Below, in pieces: positions 23,199-34,831 of a DNA stretch of 64,000 bases. The position numbers were made by a program, and so were the translations under genes. The notes below the pieces were generated by a model. It saw nothing but the letters and a program-made list of their open reading frames with translations. It searched no databases and was not told the DNA's origin. Positions within the stretch are counted from its first letter, which is position 1. Each line of letters starts with the position of its first letter. The stretch is from Adiantum capillus-veneris (taxonomy: Eukaryota > Streptophyta > Polypodiopsida > Polypodiales > Pteridaceae): the NCBI GenBank assembly GCA_014529385.2, contig CM043971.1:88493340-88557339 (forward strand). Reading direction: 5' to 3'.

Positions 23199-23280
23199 AT
23201 ATCAATCACTTTTTCCTCAAAGAGTGAGCCTGGATTGTTCAGGGTAAAGACACACAGTGCAAGAATACGGGGATTACACT

Positions 23281-24894
23281 ATGGCCGACAAGGGGAAGGG
23301 AATTATGGAAGAGGGTTCCTCTTCAAAGGACAAGCAGGAGATTCCTATGGTTTTTGAGATTGGCGAGAGCTTACGGCCACGTCAGTTTGTACCTCCTGTC
23401 AACGTGAATGTCCCTCCAGTAGTACAGGGCTTTATGACAGGGCAACTTGAGGATGATGCGTTCAAGACTCAGTTAGTTGCCGCGGTGAATGTCTTTTCGT
23501 AGCTGGTGCAGAATCCGAGTTTCATGGAATTTTTGCAAGCGCCACCAGTGCAACAGCAAAATAGGCAACCTACGCCGCGTACGGAGCTTGTTGAAGCTCA
23601 AGCCCAGGTACTTCATGTGGCGCAGGAGGAAAGGGAACACTCGCATGTTGCGGAGTCGGGGGCTCCAAAGCAGGTTCCTCCCGTGCTTGAACAGGTGGCT
23701 AGAACGCCTATTTTACAGGTTATGTCAGTTCAGCCCGCCACCTTTCAGAGCCAGCATGTTGTCTTGAATGGGCAGGGAGCTGGATACCAGGCTATGCATT
23801 TAGTTTTTCCACCACCCACGGTACATCCTGGGTATTTCGGGGGTGGATCAGTGTTCCAAAGTATGGCTGGTTATGCGTCTGGAAGTCAGCCGTACATGCC
23901 AGGAACAGTGTTCGGGGGTATGCAAGGCATCATGCCAAACCCCATGTATGGTAGTATCGACATGCAGCAAGGTTTCCACTGCAGCCAGGACCAATTTGGG
24001 GTGCCACAGGCTCATTTTGGCATGGCTGGTTTTTTTGGACAGCAGCCAGATATTGCACCTCCGACGGAAAATGTGAATGGCCAACACATGCCGATCATGC
24101 CCAGTACAGTGCCCATGTTGCAGACCATTCCGTATGACAATTTGGGGGCACTAGAGAAGCCGAAGGCTTACAAAGAAGGTGGTGCAGCGGTAAAGTTCAG
24201 TACCTTCAGTGGTTTCGAGGACAAGACAAAGGCACTCACTTTCCTCCAGCAGTTTGATACAGCTTATGCGGGAGGGAATTTTACAGAGGCCTCGAAGGTC
24301 AGGAAAGCTGCCACTTTCTTAAAGGACAATGCGCTTACATGGTGGACGACATTGTTAATGCAAGGACAGGCACCCGCCACTTGGGTTTACTTCAAGCAAA
24401 TGTTTGCATCTGCTTGGCTATCAAATGAATTTGAAGCCGATGTCCTGACAGATTGGCACCAGCTTACTTCAGCTTCGTGCAAGAGCTTGCTGGAGTACAA
24501 TAGGAGGTTTTGTAAAGCATTACTCTCAGTGACCTCCTACAGATTTGTGCCATTGACAGAGCAGATAGAGAAGTACTGTTGTGGGCTGCCTAAAGGACTT
24601 CGTGATTACTGTACAAAGAACAGAGTGGCTACCCTTACTCAGCTTATGGAAGTTGCGAACACTGGTCTTGCCTTGTTGAAAGGAGAGGACAGTGGATTTC
24701 CGAGTAGTGACAAAAGAGGACAGCAAAAGAAAAATTCAGCGAAGAAGCCCTTTGTAAGACGGCTCCTGATGCGTCACAGGGGTCAGAAAAGGCCACCAAA
24801 GACAAGGATTCAGCCGGGACTTCTGGAGCGCAGGCAAAGAAACAAAAAAGGAAGCCTTTTGTGCGCAAGTCGCTCGAGGAAAAGAAGGTCCTAA
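23281..24894 (+). pseudogene. Gypsy-A gag
   Basis: ATG 23281 (MADKGKGIMEEGSS) opens a frame interrupted by TAG at 23500-23502 and open again to 24894. The N-terminal third is Gln/Pro/Gly/Met-rich (about 23520-24130). The capsid-like core follows: FSTFSGFEDKTKALTFLQQF, AATFLKDNALTWWTTLL and LSNEFEADVLTDWHQL, the usual Ty3 Gag text. From about 24715 the meaningful frame becomes the -1 frame (Gln/Lys-rich linker to the zinc knuckle), so the last 50 or so residues of this frame are not authentic. Gag would form the particle shell. Confidence 0.88.
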
Positions 24895-25751
24895 TGGCTG
24901 AGAACAAATGCTTTATATGCGAGCAGCCTGGTCACTTTTCTATCAATTGTCCACAAAGGAAAAGGTCAGCTGACTCAGAGGATAAAGAAGACCAGAAAGG
25001 CAAGAAGCCAAAACCCACGGCAGGTTTAGTGCCAGACATGGTGGGTGACAGGCCCAGCACAGATGCCAGTGAGTTATGCAGGGCATGGGGTAAAGTTAGG
25101 GATCAGACGGCACTCATCTTTTTTGATCCAGGTGCCAAAGCCAACTTTATCTCACCAAAGTTAGCTATGAAGCTCGGCATCAAAGCTGAAGAGATGGGGT
25201 ACACAGCAAAGGCAGGGTTGGCATGTCCTAGCCACTCAGAGTGTGTTACTCCCATCATTGGAAAACTGCGTCTGCATATTCAGTCGTATGTGGACACTAA
25301 AGAGTTTTACATCATGCCACTGGAAGGTTGTGACGCTTTGTTGGGGATTCCGTGGATGTTCTGAGTGCATGGAGTCTTGGATGCCTACAACAAAAAGATC
25401 ACTGTACAGCATAGGGGCAAAACTCACATCTTGGATGTAAAGCTTAAAGGAGAGTCAGTCCCTATTGTATCTGCTTCTGCTATCACTTCTGTAATAAAGA
25501 ATCATCTTTCTGTGTACTTGATTTTTGCACGTGATGTCTCAGATAGTGATCAGTCGAATTTATCTGTGTTAGATAAAGAAAGGTCAGCATTTTTGCAAAA
25601 GTTTAGTGACTGTTTTTCTGATTCATTACCGTCGCAATTGCCGCCAGAGAGACCTGAGGACCATCGAATAGATTTGGTGCCGGGGTGTAGCCCACCAAAT
25701 AGACCTCCCTACAGGGTTAGTGCGGCGCAGCAGAAAGAGATTATGGGCTAG
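24861..25751 (+). pseudogene. Gypsy-A zinc knuckle and protease
   Basis: In the -1 frame relative to gag: an intact CCHC knuckle CFICEQPGHFSINC at about 24909, then the retropepsin ALIFFDPGAKANFISPKLA (about 25105) with catalytic Asp in D-P-G-A, and GCDALLGIPWMF. TGA at 25362 follows that motif and the frame continues (VHGVLDAYNKKITVQHRG) to TAG at 25749, then TAG at about 25824 just before KKDGSWRMCIDYRALN. All three stops are in one frame, so the gag-pol text itself is continuous. Protease would process Gag-Pol. Confidence 0.85.
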
Positions 25752-25847
25752 GTTGAGGAGTTATTAGAGAAGGGGCTGATTCAGCCTAGTTCTTCACCCT
25801 TTTGCTCCCCAGTGCTCCTAGTGTAGAAGAAGGATGGCTCATGGCGC

Positions 25848-28490
25848 ATGTGTATTGATTACCGTGCGTTGAATAAGAATACCATCAAGAATAGGTTCCC
25901 TATTCCTCGCATTGATGATATTCTCGATCGTTTAGAGGGTGCTGCAATTTTCAGCAGGATAGACCTTAAGAGTGGGTACCATCAGATTCGTATAAGGCCA
26001 GAGGATGTGCACAAGACTGCGTTTAGAACGACATTTGGTCTTTATGAGTTTCTAGTGATGCCGTTTGGGCTAACAAATGCTCCTGCCATGTTCAACAGAA
26101 TGATGGACTGGATTTTCCGCTCGCATCAACAGTTTGTTGGAACGTTCTTCGATGACATGATAGTGTATTCGAAGAATGAAGAGGAGCATAGGCGTCACTT
26201 GACCATTGTGTTCGAAGAGCTGCGCAGTCACAGGTTACTTGTCAATCCTAAGAAAAGTGAATTCTTCCTTGAAGAGATCCACTTTCTGGGCCACATAGTT
26301 TCAAAGGATGGTGTTAGAATGGATCCCGCAAAGGTCGAAGCTATCAAGACATGGCCAGACTTGAAGACTGTGCACGATGTCAGAAGCTTCTTGGGATTGT
26401 GTTCCTACTATAGAAGGTTTATCAGAAATTTTGCAGAGATAGCATCGCCTCTTCACGCATTGCAAAAGAAAGACGTCACTTTCAGATGGACCCAAAAAGA
26501 GATTTCAGCTTTTAGTCTCTTAAAGGAAAAGTTGACTTCAGATCCAGTTATTGTTTTGCCAGATCTCAGGAAGTCATTTGTGGTCCAGTGTGACGCGTGT
26601 GGCAGTAGCATCGGAGCAGTGCTAATGCAAGACGGACGGGTGGTAGCTTATGAAAGCCGAATTTTGCAAGGGCCAGAGAGGACTATGCAAGTCTATGAGA
26701 AAGAGCTCTTGGCCGTGATTCATGCGCTTTCTAGCTGGAAGCACTACCTCTTAGGTGCTGATTTTGTTGTCCAAACAGATCATCAGACCTTGCGATACTT
26801 CTTGACACAGTCAAAGTTATCCGAAAAGCATATGCGATGGGCAAACATTCTTTCCATGTTCCACTTCCAGATTATGCATATGGAAGGCAAGAAGAATGTT
26901 GTGGCTGATGCGTTATCAAGAAAGCCACAAATTTCAGCTGTGTCAATTCCTTATTATCATGAGTTAGATGACATGAAGGAACAGTATACTGCTGATGAAG
27001 ATTTTGCAAGGATCTTTGAACAGTTACAAGAGGAGCAACATCACGAGCACTACCTCCTCAGAGATGGTTTTATGATGATGCATGGCAGACTTTGTGTCAC
27101 TAGGCCACTGCGACATAAGGTCATGGAAGAGAGTCATGTCCCACCGTATGCAGGGCATCGTGGCATTGATGCAACAGTTAAAGCGGTAGAGACATTCTTC
27201 TATTGGCCTACCTTGAGGAGAGATGTGGATGCCTTTGTGCGAGCATGCATAGTTTGCCAAAAGGTCAAGTTTGACAGGCAAAAGGTACCAGGGTTGTTAC
27301 TACCACTGCCGATTCCGGATAAGCCATGGGAAAGCATTGCTATGGACTTTATCTTTGATCTTCCAAGGACGCCAACAGGGAGTGATGGTATATGGACCAT
27401 TATCTGCAGGTTCAGCAAGCAGGCCCATTTTATCCCTATCAGGAAGAAGATAAAATCTGATCAGATGTCACGCTTGTTCATGTACAATGTGTTTAAGTAC
27501 CATGGTATGCCACAATCGATTATCAGTGATCGTGATCCTCGCATGACCAGTTTGTTCTGGAGAGGATTGTTTGAGAACATGGGTACTACGCTCAAGTTCT
27601 CGTCTTCGTTTCATCCACAAACTGATGGACAGTCAGAAGAGGCTAATTCTACTGTCTTAGATCTGCTGAAATGCTATGTGTCAGATAATAAGGGCAAGTG
27701 GGAACAGTATTTGCCTATGCTTGAGTATGCGTACAATAATACGGTGCATTCGTCTACTGGCAAAGCACCTTTTGAGATTGTTGAAGGCGGCAAAAAGGTT
27801 CCTCCCATTTTGCATACAAAGGACAAGATCTTTGAGGCAGATCGATATGTTGAGAACATGGATGAGATGTATAAGAAGATTAAAGTTGCCTTGAAGAAGA
27901 CTCAGGCAAAGCAGAAAAAGGCTGCTGATCGTCACCGTCGTGAATTGCTACTATCACCTGGTGATTGGGTTCTGTTAAGGTTTGAAAAGGCAAGGTTGAA
28001 GAAGATGAAGGGCAAGGAACGGCTGTTTCCTAAGCTCAGCATGCGTTACTATGGGCCTTTTCAAGTGCTTGACAAGATCAACGATGTGGCTTACAGGCTG
28101 AAATTACCTGATGCATGGAAGATTCATAATGCGTTTCACGTGAGTCTTCTAAGACCCTTTGTGGGTGATGTGCCAGAAGATATGCCAGTTGAGGATCATC
28201 CAGAAGTTGAGGAACTTGATGAGATCCTGGTACCTGAGCAAGTTTTGGCACATAAGGACAGAAAAGTTAAAGGACAAGTTGCAAGACGCTATTTGGTGAA
28301 GTTCAAGAACTATCCACCTATGGATGCAAAGTGGATGGAAGAGCATGAACTGTCAGAGTCACCAAATGTATTGCAGCTTTACCTTGAAGCCTTTGGGTTA
28401 CAGCCTACTTATGTCCCAACCCAACGTGTGCAAAGGAGGGGTAATGATAGAGCTAGTACATCAAATGTACATATAAATTCAGTGCCATAG
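25848..28490 (+). CDS. Gypsy-A pol: RT, RNase H, integrase, chromodomain
   Basis: An 880-codon open frame. The annotated start is simply the first Met after a stop; the real polyprotein starts upstream. RT: CIDYRALN, IDLKSGYHQIRI (38-50), MPFGLTNAPAMF (71-82) and catalytic FFDD (100-103). RNase H: VVQCDACGSSIGAVL (about 245), YEKELLAV, QTDHQTLRYF, VVADALSRKP. Integrase: zinc region ending CIVCQ, core D in AMDFIFDLP, D in IISDRDPRM, E in QTDGQSEEAN, then YNNTVHSSTGKAPFEIV. C-terminus: chromodomain-like EILVPEQVLAHKDRK...YLVKFKNYP...WMEEHEL, which in chromoviruses directs insertion to heterochromatin. All catalytic residues appear present. Whether it is translated is doubtful because of upstream stops. 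Confidence 0.93.
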   Translation: MCIDYRALNKNTIKNRFPIPRIDDILDRLEGAAIFSRIDLKSGYHQIRIRPEDVHKTAFRTTFGLYEFLVMPFGLTNAPAMFNRMMDWIFRSHQQFVGTFFDDMIVYSKNEEEHRRHLTIVFEELRSHRLLVNPKKSEFFLEEIHFLGHIVSKDGVRMDPAKVEAIKTWPDLKTVHDVRSFLGLCSYYRRFIRNFAEIASPLHALQKKDVTFRWTQKEISAFSLLKEKLTSDPVIVLPDLRKSFVVQCDACGSSIGAVLMQDGRVVAYESRILQGPERTMQVYEKELLAVIHALSSWKHYLLGADFVVQTDHQTLRYFLTQSKLSEKHMRWANILSMFHFQIMHMEGKKNVVADALSRKPQISAVSIPYYHELDDMKEQYTADEDFARIFEQLQEEQHHEHYLLRDGFMMMHGRLCVTRPLRHKVMEESHVPPYAGHRGIDATVKAVETFFYWPTLRRDVDAFVRACIVCQKVKFDRQKVPGLLLPLPIPDKPWESIAMDFIFDLPRTPTGSDGIWTIICRFSKQAHFIPIRKKIKSDQMSRLFMYNVFKYHGMPQSIISDRDPRMTSLFWRGLFENMGTTLKFSSSFHPQTDGQSEEANSTVLDLLKCYVSDNKGKWEQYLPMLEYAYNNTVHSSTGKAPFEIVEGGKKVPPILHTKDKIFEADRYVENMDEMYKKIKVALKKTQAKQKKAADRHRRELLLSPGDWVLLRFEKARLKKMKGKERLFPKLSMRYYGPFQVLDKINDVAYRLKLPDAWKIHNAFHVSLLRPFVGDVPEDMPVEDHPEVEELDEILVPEQVLAHKDRKVKGQVARRYLVKFKNYPPMDAKWMEEHELSESPNVLQLYLEAFGLQPTYVPTQRVQRRGNDRASTSNVHINSVP

Positions 28491-28646
28491 ATGGAAATGG
28501 CAAAAGTATGAAGGCCTCATTAAGTCATTTGTATCTATGTATGTTACGACCTTTCTTGCGGATACATGCGATGATAAAAGAGTGTTGATAGCACAAGATC
28601 ATCAGTGGCGTGTATTTATGGTATGCAATTGAGGACGTTTGCGATT

Positions 28647-28660
28647 TCAAGAGAGGGGTA
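28647..28660 (+). other. Polypurine tract of Gypsy-A
   Basis: CAAGAGAGGGGTA abuts the 3' LTR. A near-identical tract precedes the Gypsy-C LTR at 43585. Confidence 0.8.
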
Positions 28661-30137
28661 TGTCACGAGGACGTGGCAGTTATTAACCATGTCACAGAGA
28701 TGTGGCAACTGCTAACCTTGGTTGTTGGTTTCTTTCCAATGGGGTTTATTTTATTTATTTTGAGACCCTCTTTTTGAAGTAGCAAACGGTCGGACATTGT
28801 ATGGCCAATGTGAACGATAGATTCACCCGCAGACGGGAAGTGGTCGGCACTGGAATTCGTATGGTAAGAGGATGTCTAGGCTCAGAGCAAGATCATATAG
28901 GTCCCCCCGTCGCACTGAGCAAGTTGGTGGATACTAGGAAGTGAACTCAATTAAGGCGTAAAGTCAAGGTGGGACTACCAACAAAAAGTATCCGACAGTT
29001 GGGCCACATTGAACTTTTGGATGCGGTCCCAATGAGGATAGATTGTCAGAAGACCAGTGGGAGCCCAACGGAAGCATCTCCTAAAATTTAGGGAACTGCT
29101 ATTTTGGGCCGTGAAATGTGTTCGCGTCATTACCTCCGGTATGACTAGGGGAACATTTTACAACTCTGCCGCGAAGTCAATTGGGCAACCGGTCAGGATA
29201 TTTTTAAGCGGTGAGCCCGAAACGGGCAAATGCTTGTAAATGTGCCAAGTGTCAACTTTTCATGCACTTTCCTCTTGTAGAAGAATTGGCGCTGAATTTA
29301 GAGAAGGGAGAGGCTTCATTTGCAACCTGTCACAGGTTAAGAGCTATGGAGTGCTTCCTTTCCCTCTCATGTACAGTGTGGTGCTAGGAGTGATGCCCTG
29401 CACACTACACACTGCTCTCTCTCTCCCCTACGTGCAGTTATGTGATGCCCCACAAGAGGGCTACTCATTTGACTGATGTACAGTTGTGTGGGTTCATGCT
29501 TTTGTGCTGAGGCAAGAGCCTCCTTGAGCAGGAACAGGGGTAGCTAACTGCTGCTCCAAAGCAGGCACTGGTGAGGGTCATAACCTCACCGTACAGGTGC
29601 AAAATCAGCGCTGTGTATGCGCTGTAATTTCACTGTTTTTCAGCCATACGGACGCCAGGACCATTGGGAATCGTGCCCCACTGACAGAGGACGGTTAGGG
29701 GACTGTTTGGGGCTGAAAACAGGGCAAAAACCAATAAATACAGCGTGCTGAATTTACTGTTTTTGGACAGGAATCAGAGGGTATACGCCAGTGCAAGTGA
29801 GTTCTAGCAGGGGAATTGGTTTCGCGCAAGTTTTGGGGTTGTTATGCTGCCGAAATTTGGCCAAAGCAAATGGTATCTAGGTGGATACACGTGAAGGATT
29901 CCCAGGACCTTACTTTGTAATTTACCCTCCTAAAGAATAAAGAAATACCGAAAGGGGCGCCAATTTTGGGGCCTACGGGTTGTCGGTGTCTGCTCGGGGC
30001 ATTCTAGCTCCGAGCCGTGTGTGTATTCAAGTGTTAATTCCCGTCGCAGGTTCTCTTTGCAAAGTGCTCTGTGTGTGTGTCTAAAGTAAAGAATTTCGGG
30101 TGAAAGCCAACGCCTACCGCCCTACGGGCCGGTTTCA
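28661..30137 (+). repeat. 3' LTR of Gypsy-A
   Basis: Same length as the 5' LTR (1477 bp) and about 98% identical by eye; differences are mostly transitions. Confidence 0.96.
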
Positions 30138-30142
30138 GTGTC

Positions 30143-31480
30143 AGACTAGGAAATGTACACAGTAGTTGCCATTTTCAGCTAGGAGAACCCATATCGAGCA
30201 ACAGGTTGGCAATACATTGAATACAGAGAAATATGGGGCCACTGGGCCTATGGAGATGGATTTTGACGGTTGTGAAGCCTTACTGCCTCTCCTTGTCTGG
30301 ATTCACAACACTTTGCACTGGAAATGGTTATCAGCAGCTGCACAAGCAGGTGGAACATGCAACACAGGTCCCATGCTGCTAGCTGTCGCCATGCGTACCA
30401 ATTTCAACTGTGAGGACCCCTACCACTGCCAACCTGCTTGGAAAGCATGAATTACATTACCTCTCGAATAGACAAGGGTAAGGGCAGTATGATGGAATGG
30501 TCTCAAATGGTTCTGTATTTTTCATGTGCAGGTGAAGTGGTAGATCCATATCATCTGATTAATCATCCCAGTTACTAAAATGTGCGCTAGCACTGCATTT
30601 GATTGGAAAGGTCAGTACCATTCGAACATCATCTCTACCTACCAATTAAGTTATGATAAATCAGCGGTTGGACTTGAGTCATCAGTGCCAGCATTCAGCA
30701 ACATGTCTGTTGCTGGTAATAAAGTTAGCTCTACTGATATGTCTCAGAGGCCCTTGATTCATAAGTTTTTCTATGTAGTCAAGTTGATATATTCATACTT
30801 GGATGACTATGGAACATGCATATCCACATTTGAAGGATATGATGGTATTCAGGGTCCCAAACATTTGATGACTGTCATTGTTTGTTGAATTGTTGAGTCA
30901 CATTGATGTGGCTTATCTCATTTGTCTGTTCTTACAGGAAGGAGTATACTTTGCATTGGCATGTCCATTTCAAAAGCAACAGCCATGGCTGCCACCCCCA
31001 TCTGATTCTTGACAGTTCATCGTGGCCTTGGGTCAAAAAGTATTGTCTGTTAAGGTCTTGCCTGCTTTGCCACCTGTCAGATAATGGTTGTGAAGCTATC
31101 TTTTCAACAGGATTCTGGTGTCAGAATTGGTGACGTGACTCTATGCAATATACTCACCAAGAGCTCCAGATGTCAAGCTTGACCTCCCATCTATTCAGAC
31201 CATTAGGTCACAAAACCTTCTTTCTTTAGGACAAGCATTCCTGCGTTGGCACGGTGTGATTCCTGAGTTTCACATCAAACTAGGCAACGAAAGCGTGCTG
31301 CAGTTTAAGATACCAGGTGAGGGTGTGAGCCTGGTGCCAAAAAGTTTCAACTACCTCCTACAAGAGAGAGATCCTCTTGCAACAGATGCACCTGGCAGTG
31401 CAAGAGATGGGCATATCTGGTATTGCAGTTAAACTTGCAGCTTCTTTGAACTCGAAGCCTGGAAGATGGCGCCCTAGGCA
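30143..31480 (+). other. Possible decayed host gene, unidentified
   Basis: No long frame. At 31150-31430 one frame reads RAPDVKLDLPSIQTIRSQ, LGQAFLRWHGVIPEF and LGNESVLQFKIPGEG, which looks protein-like. In the same phase, after a splice-acceptor-like TTCTTACAG at about 30940, comes EGVYFALACPFQKQQPWLPP. Stops (TGA, TAA) and at least one frameshift separate these. An earlier frame at 30166-30450 is of unknown worth. I do not recognise the family. A pseudogene or exons with unrecognised introns are both possible. Confidence 0.3.
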
Positions 31481-31874
31481 ACTGACTGGCAGCAGGTCTA
31501 TGGGCATAGGTATATGGTTTGGATAGGTGATGATAAGGGGTCTCTAATTCTTTGTTTGCAGGAGGGTGGAGGGAGCAGAGATGTCGTGCTCCATCCTTCT
31601 CCTCTGATAGATCCCTTCATGTAAGGATAAGGTTCCCGGAGGGGCACAATAAGGCTTGGAAAGGGGCTACATATAGGTGTATTTGCAACGGGTATCATTT
31701 CTGAGCACTACTTTTGAGTGCTGGAGTAAGCTTTTGTGAGAGAGAGGAGAACCAATGTTGCAACAATACTGGCAAGCTGGCATGACGGGCCGCGGGGGGG
31801 GGTGGGGGGTGGGTGGGTGGGTGGTGAGGAGGGGGTGAGGAATGGGGAATTCTCACCCACCATCTCCATCTCCT
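31481..31874. other. Unassigned G-rich stretch
   Basis: Contains a G/T-rich run (about 31792-31840) leading into the compound microsatellite. No gene seen. Confidence 0.4.
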
Positions 31875-32200
<326 letters not shown>

Positions 32201-32207
32201 CGTAAAT

Positions 32208-33405
32208 TCAACAATATGTCTCATTTGGTCCAGTGATCAACAAATCATCTACATAAAGAACCACAATGAGAAGTACATCACCCTCAAACTTTACATACAA
32301 TCTGCTTTGTGTTGGACTGTTACAAAAGCCTCGTTTGACCAAATGAGTGTTAGCCTTCTCATACCATGCACGAGGACATTGATTCAACCCATACAAAGCT
32401 TTCTTACATCTGTACACTTTATCCTCTTGTCCTTTCTTGACAAAACCGCGAGGTAACTTCCTCAAATGTGTCACCATTCAAGAAAGCAGTAACAATGTCT
32501 GATTGATGTACATCCCAACCAAAATGAGTTGTCAATGCACATAGAAAACGCACAGTAGTCATACGACAAGTGGGAGCAAAAGTCTCTTCATAATCTATGC
32601 CTTTTTGTTGTGCATAACCCTTTGCAACAAGTCGAGCCTTATGGCGATCGATCTCACCATCCGGCTTGCGTTTCAACTTGTAGACCCACTTCGTACCAAT
32701 GGCCTTTTTGCCAGGAGGCAAATCACATGAAGTACATGTGTCATTTTCTATAAGTGCACCATATTCTGATTGCATGGCAGCCATCCAATTTTCTGAATTT
32801 TGTGCTTCATCAAAAGACAGAGGTTCCTCAACATCATGTAAGCTAGACACAGCCAAAAGCATAACAATCTCATACATAAGATACATGGCGAGAGCCTGAA
32901 CAAGTACGACTAGACAAAGGTGCATCCAATTTACTGTCACGCAATGTAGGTACCAACCCTTTAAGCATACCTCTAGCCTGCTCATTTTCAGCCCTTTTCT
33001 CATCAAGTACATCGTGTACATCTGCATTAATAATAGGCTGATCTGTAACATTTTCGAAAACCCCCATAGGCTGTACATTTACCTCATTGGAATTTCATTG
33101 GAATTTACATTTGAACTTCCACCACGGAAAAGAGGCAACTAAGTGTCATAAATGTCCTGTGAGCTTACATTACTGTCTCTAGTACATGACAGCAAGGACT
33201 GAACAGAATTTTCCACAAACACTATATTTCGTGAAACCAAAATACGCTTTGTTTGCGGATGATACAATCTATAACCTTTGCTTTCAGCACTATAACCAAC
33301 AAAAATACATTTGACAGTCTTATCATCCAATTTTCTGCGCTGTGTTTGTGGCACCAAAGCATATGCCAAAAAATTAAAAACACGCATATGCTCAATAGAT
33401 GCTTT
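32208..33405 (-). pseudogene. Copia-3 pol fragments (post-integrase, RT)
   Basis: Read on the - strand: VFNFLAYALVPQTQRRKLDD and FVGYSAESKGYRLYHPQTK (33139-33387), SENWMAAMQSEYGALIEND and GTKWVYKLKRKPDGEIDRHK with [19 protein letters not shown] (32419-32800), then [19 protein letters not shown] and [13 protein letters not shown] with the YVDD catalytic motif (32208-32477). Frameshifts occur near 33080 and 32440. This copy gives a better RT reading than Copia-1. Confidence 0.82.
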
Positions 33406-33432
33406 TGAACTTGTAGCTTTTCATGTAACTGT

Positions 33433-33710
33433 TTTTAGAAGGCCATGGACCTATAAATTAACTGCCAGGGCCTCACTCTGGCCATTGTGAAGCTGTGAGA
33501 GCTTGGGAGAGTTGAGAACCTCGGACATTGTAATTTGCGAAGCATCAATAATAAAGAAATACCAAAAGGGGCGCCAGTCTTTGGGGCCATTCTCCTTGGG
33601 TGTGGAACTTCGTCGTGCCGTGTCGTGTCGTGTCGTCTCTACAAGTTTGTTAAGTTGTTCTCACGTGTGTGGCATCAGAATCTCGGCTTGGGGTGCCCAA
33701 GCTTAGTACA
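33433..33710 (+). repeat. Partial 5' LTR of Gypsy-D
   Basis: Contains CTATAAATTA (about 33450, possible TATA), CAGGGCCTCACT shared with the Gypsy-C LTR (about 43970), the block from AATAAAGAAATACC (33550) shared with other Ty3 LTRs, a CGTGTCGTGTCGTGTCG repeat (about 33617), and ends in TACA before the primer site. Confidence 0.75.
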
Positions 33711-33711
33711 G

Positions 33712-33725
33712 TGGTATCAAAGCTC
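33712..33725 (+). other. Primer-binding site of Gypsy-D
   Basis: TGGTATCAAAGCTC, one base after the LTR; an iMet-like primer site with one mismatch in its first twelve bases. Confidence 0.7.
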
Positions 33726-33740
33726 AGTCGATTTTCCTTC

Positions 33741-34730
33741 TATGGAGAATCCAATTCCCTTTACCGCGATACACATGGATTCAGTTGACGAATTCCGCAA
33801 GGAGGAAACTGTTGCACTTGACCATTTAGGTTCGGGGGAAAACACTGAAGATTCAAACGGACGCCTGGGCCACTTTCTCCTACGGAGTATGAATGAAAGG
33901 AGATGCAACGTCAACAACAGGTTGATACTTGTGCCTAGTAGATCCTCCAGTACCCCCAATATGCAAAATTTTTGATCAAGTATCCGATTGACGAAATGCA
34001 TTCCCGATGGCGTACATCACCTTTGAAGTAAGCTCTGAAGAAGACATCTACAGTGGCAACACCTTTTGGAAGGCTGTAAGGAAGATATAGATCCTAATAT
34101 TGCCTATGTATGGATGTGCTTGAAGAAAGTCCACAATACTACATGGAGGACTATTGGGGACAAGTCAAACCTGTTTATCAAGTAGCTGCTCTTGTTGCAA
34201 GAGGCCACAATATTAATTACACTGCTAAGAGACCACCTCTTCAATGCTATGAGTGTGGAGGTCCACATCGTGTGGCCGAGTGTCCTATTAGGCTACAAAA
34301 GAACGCTACACTAATGCAAACCAATCAAGCGAGCACGTCTACAATGCCGATACTCATGTGTAATTGATGTGGCATAGATCATTTGATTTCCCAATGTCCA
34401 AATAATCCAAATGCACCGAAGATCACGCCATTAAACTTGATTGAGGTTACCGAGGAGCCATCACAAAGTACACCTGTGGTACCAGTAAACATACTCACAC
34501 GATCGATGCTCCAAAAACAAAATTATATTCTTGAGGAAAGAGACACGACATCAATTTCCCAATCTCAGAAAAAGAAGAAAACACGAAGGAAGAGATCGCA
34601 AAAAGCAGCGAAGTCAGATTCCAGTTCAAAAACCAACATAGGGACTAGTGACGACCCCGTATATATGAACGATGCTGAAGAGGATTCTGATTTAGGTGAA
34701 ACCAAACGACCACTAAGATAGAAACCAACA
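33741..34730 (+). pseudogene. Gypsy-D gag with two zinc knuckles
   Basis: ATG 33741 (MENPIPFTAIHMDSVDEF) opens a frame that stops at 33975. After a shift, VYQVAALVARGHNINY (34165) leads to CYECGGPHRVAEC (34248), an intact CCHC knuckle, and then CN-stop-CGIDHLISQC (about 34360), a second knuckle interrupted by TGA. A Lys/Arg/Ser-rich tail (34560-34721) follows, probably RNA-binding. The capsid is too short for a complete Ty3 Gag, so part was lost. Confidence 0.65.
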
Positions 34731-34831
34731 AGGAAGATCTTCATGAGCCACAATGGCCAGGATCCAAGAAGAAGATAGGAACTTATCCAAACCCTACAGA
34801 GGAGATTGAGCGAGTCAAGCAATTAAGGAAT

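Larger units (their letters stand above)
21706..30137 (+). mobile_element. Gypsy-A, chromodomain Ty3/gypsy element
   Basis: 8432 bp with 1477-bp LTRs at both ends, the 5-bp target duplication GTGTC (21701-21705 and 30138-30142), a primer site, polypurine tract, gag, protease, RT, RNase H, integrase and a C-terminal chromodomain. The order RT-RNase H-integrase is diagnostic of Ty3. By eye the LTRs differ at about 30 positions (about 2%), so the insertion is recent compared with the other elements here. Four in-frame stops and one frameshift lie in gag-pol, all before residue 1 of the long pol frame. Confidence 0.96.
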
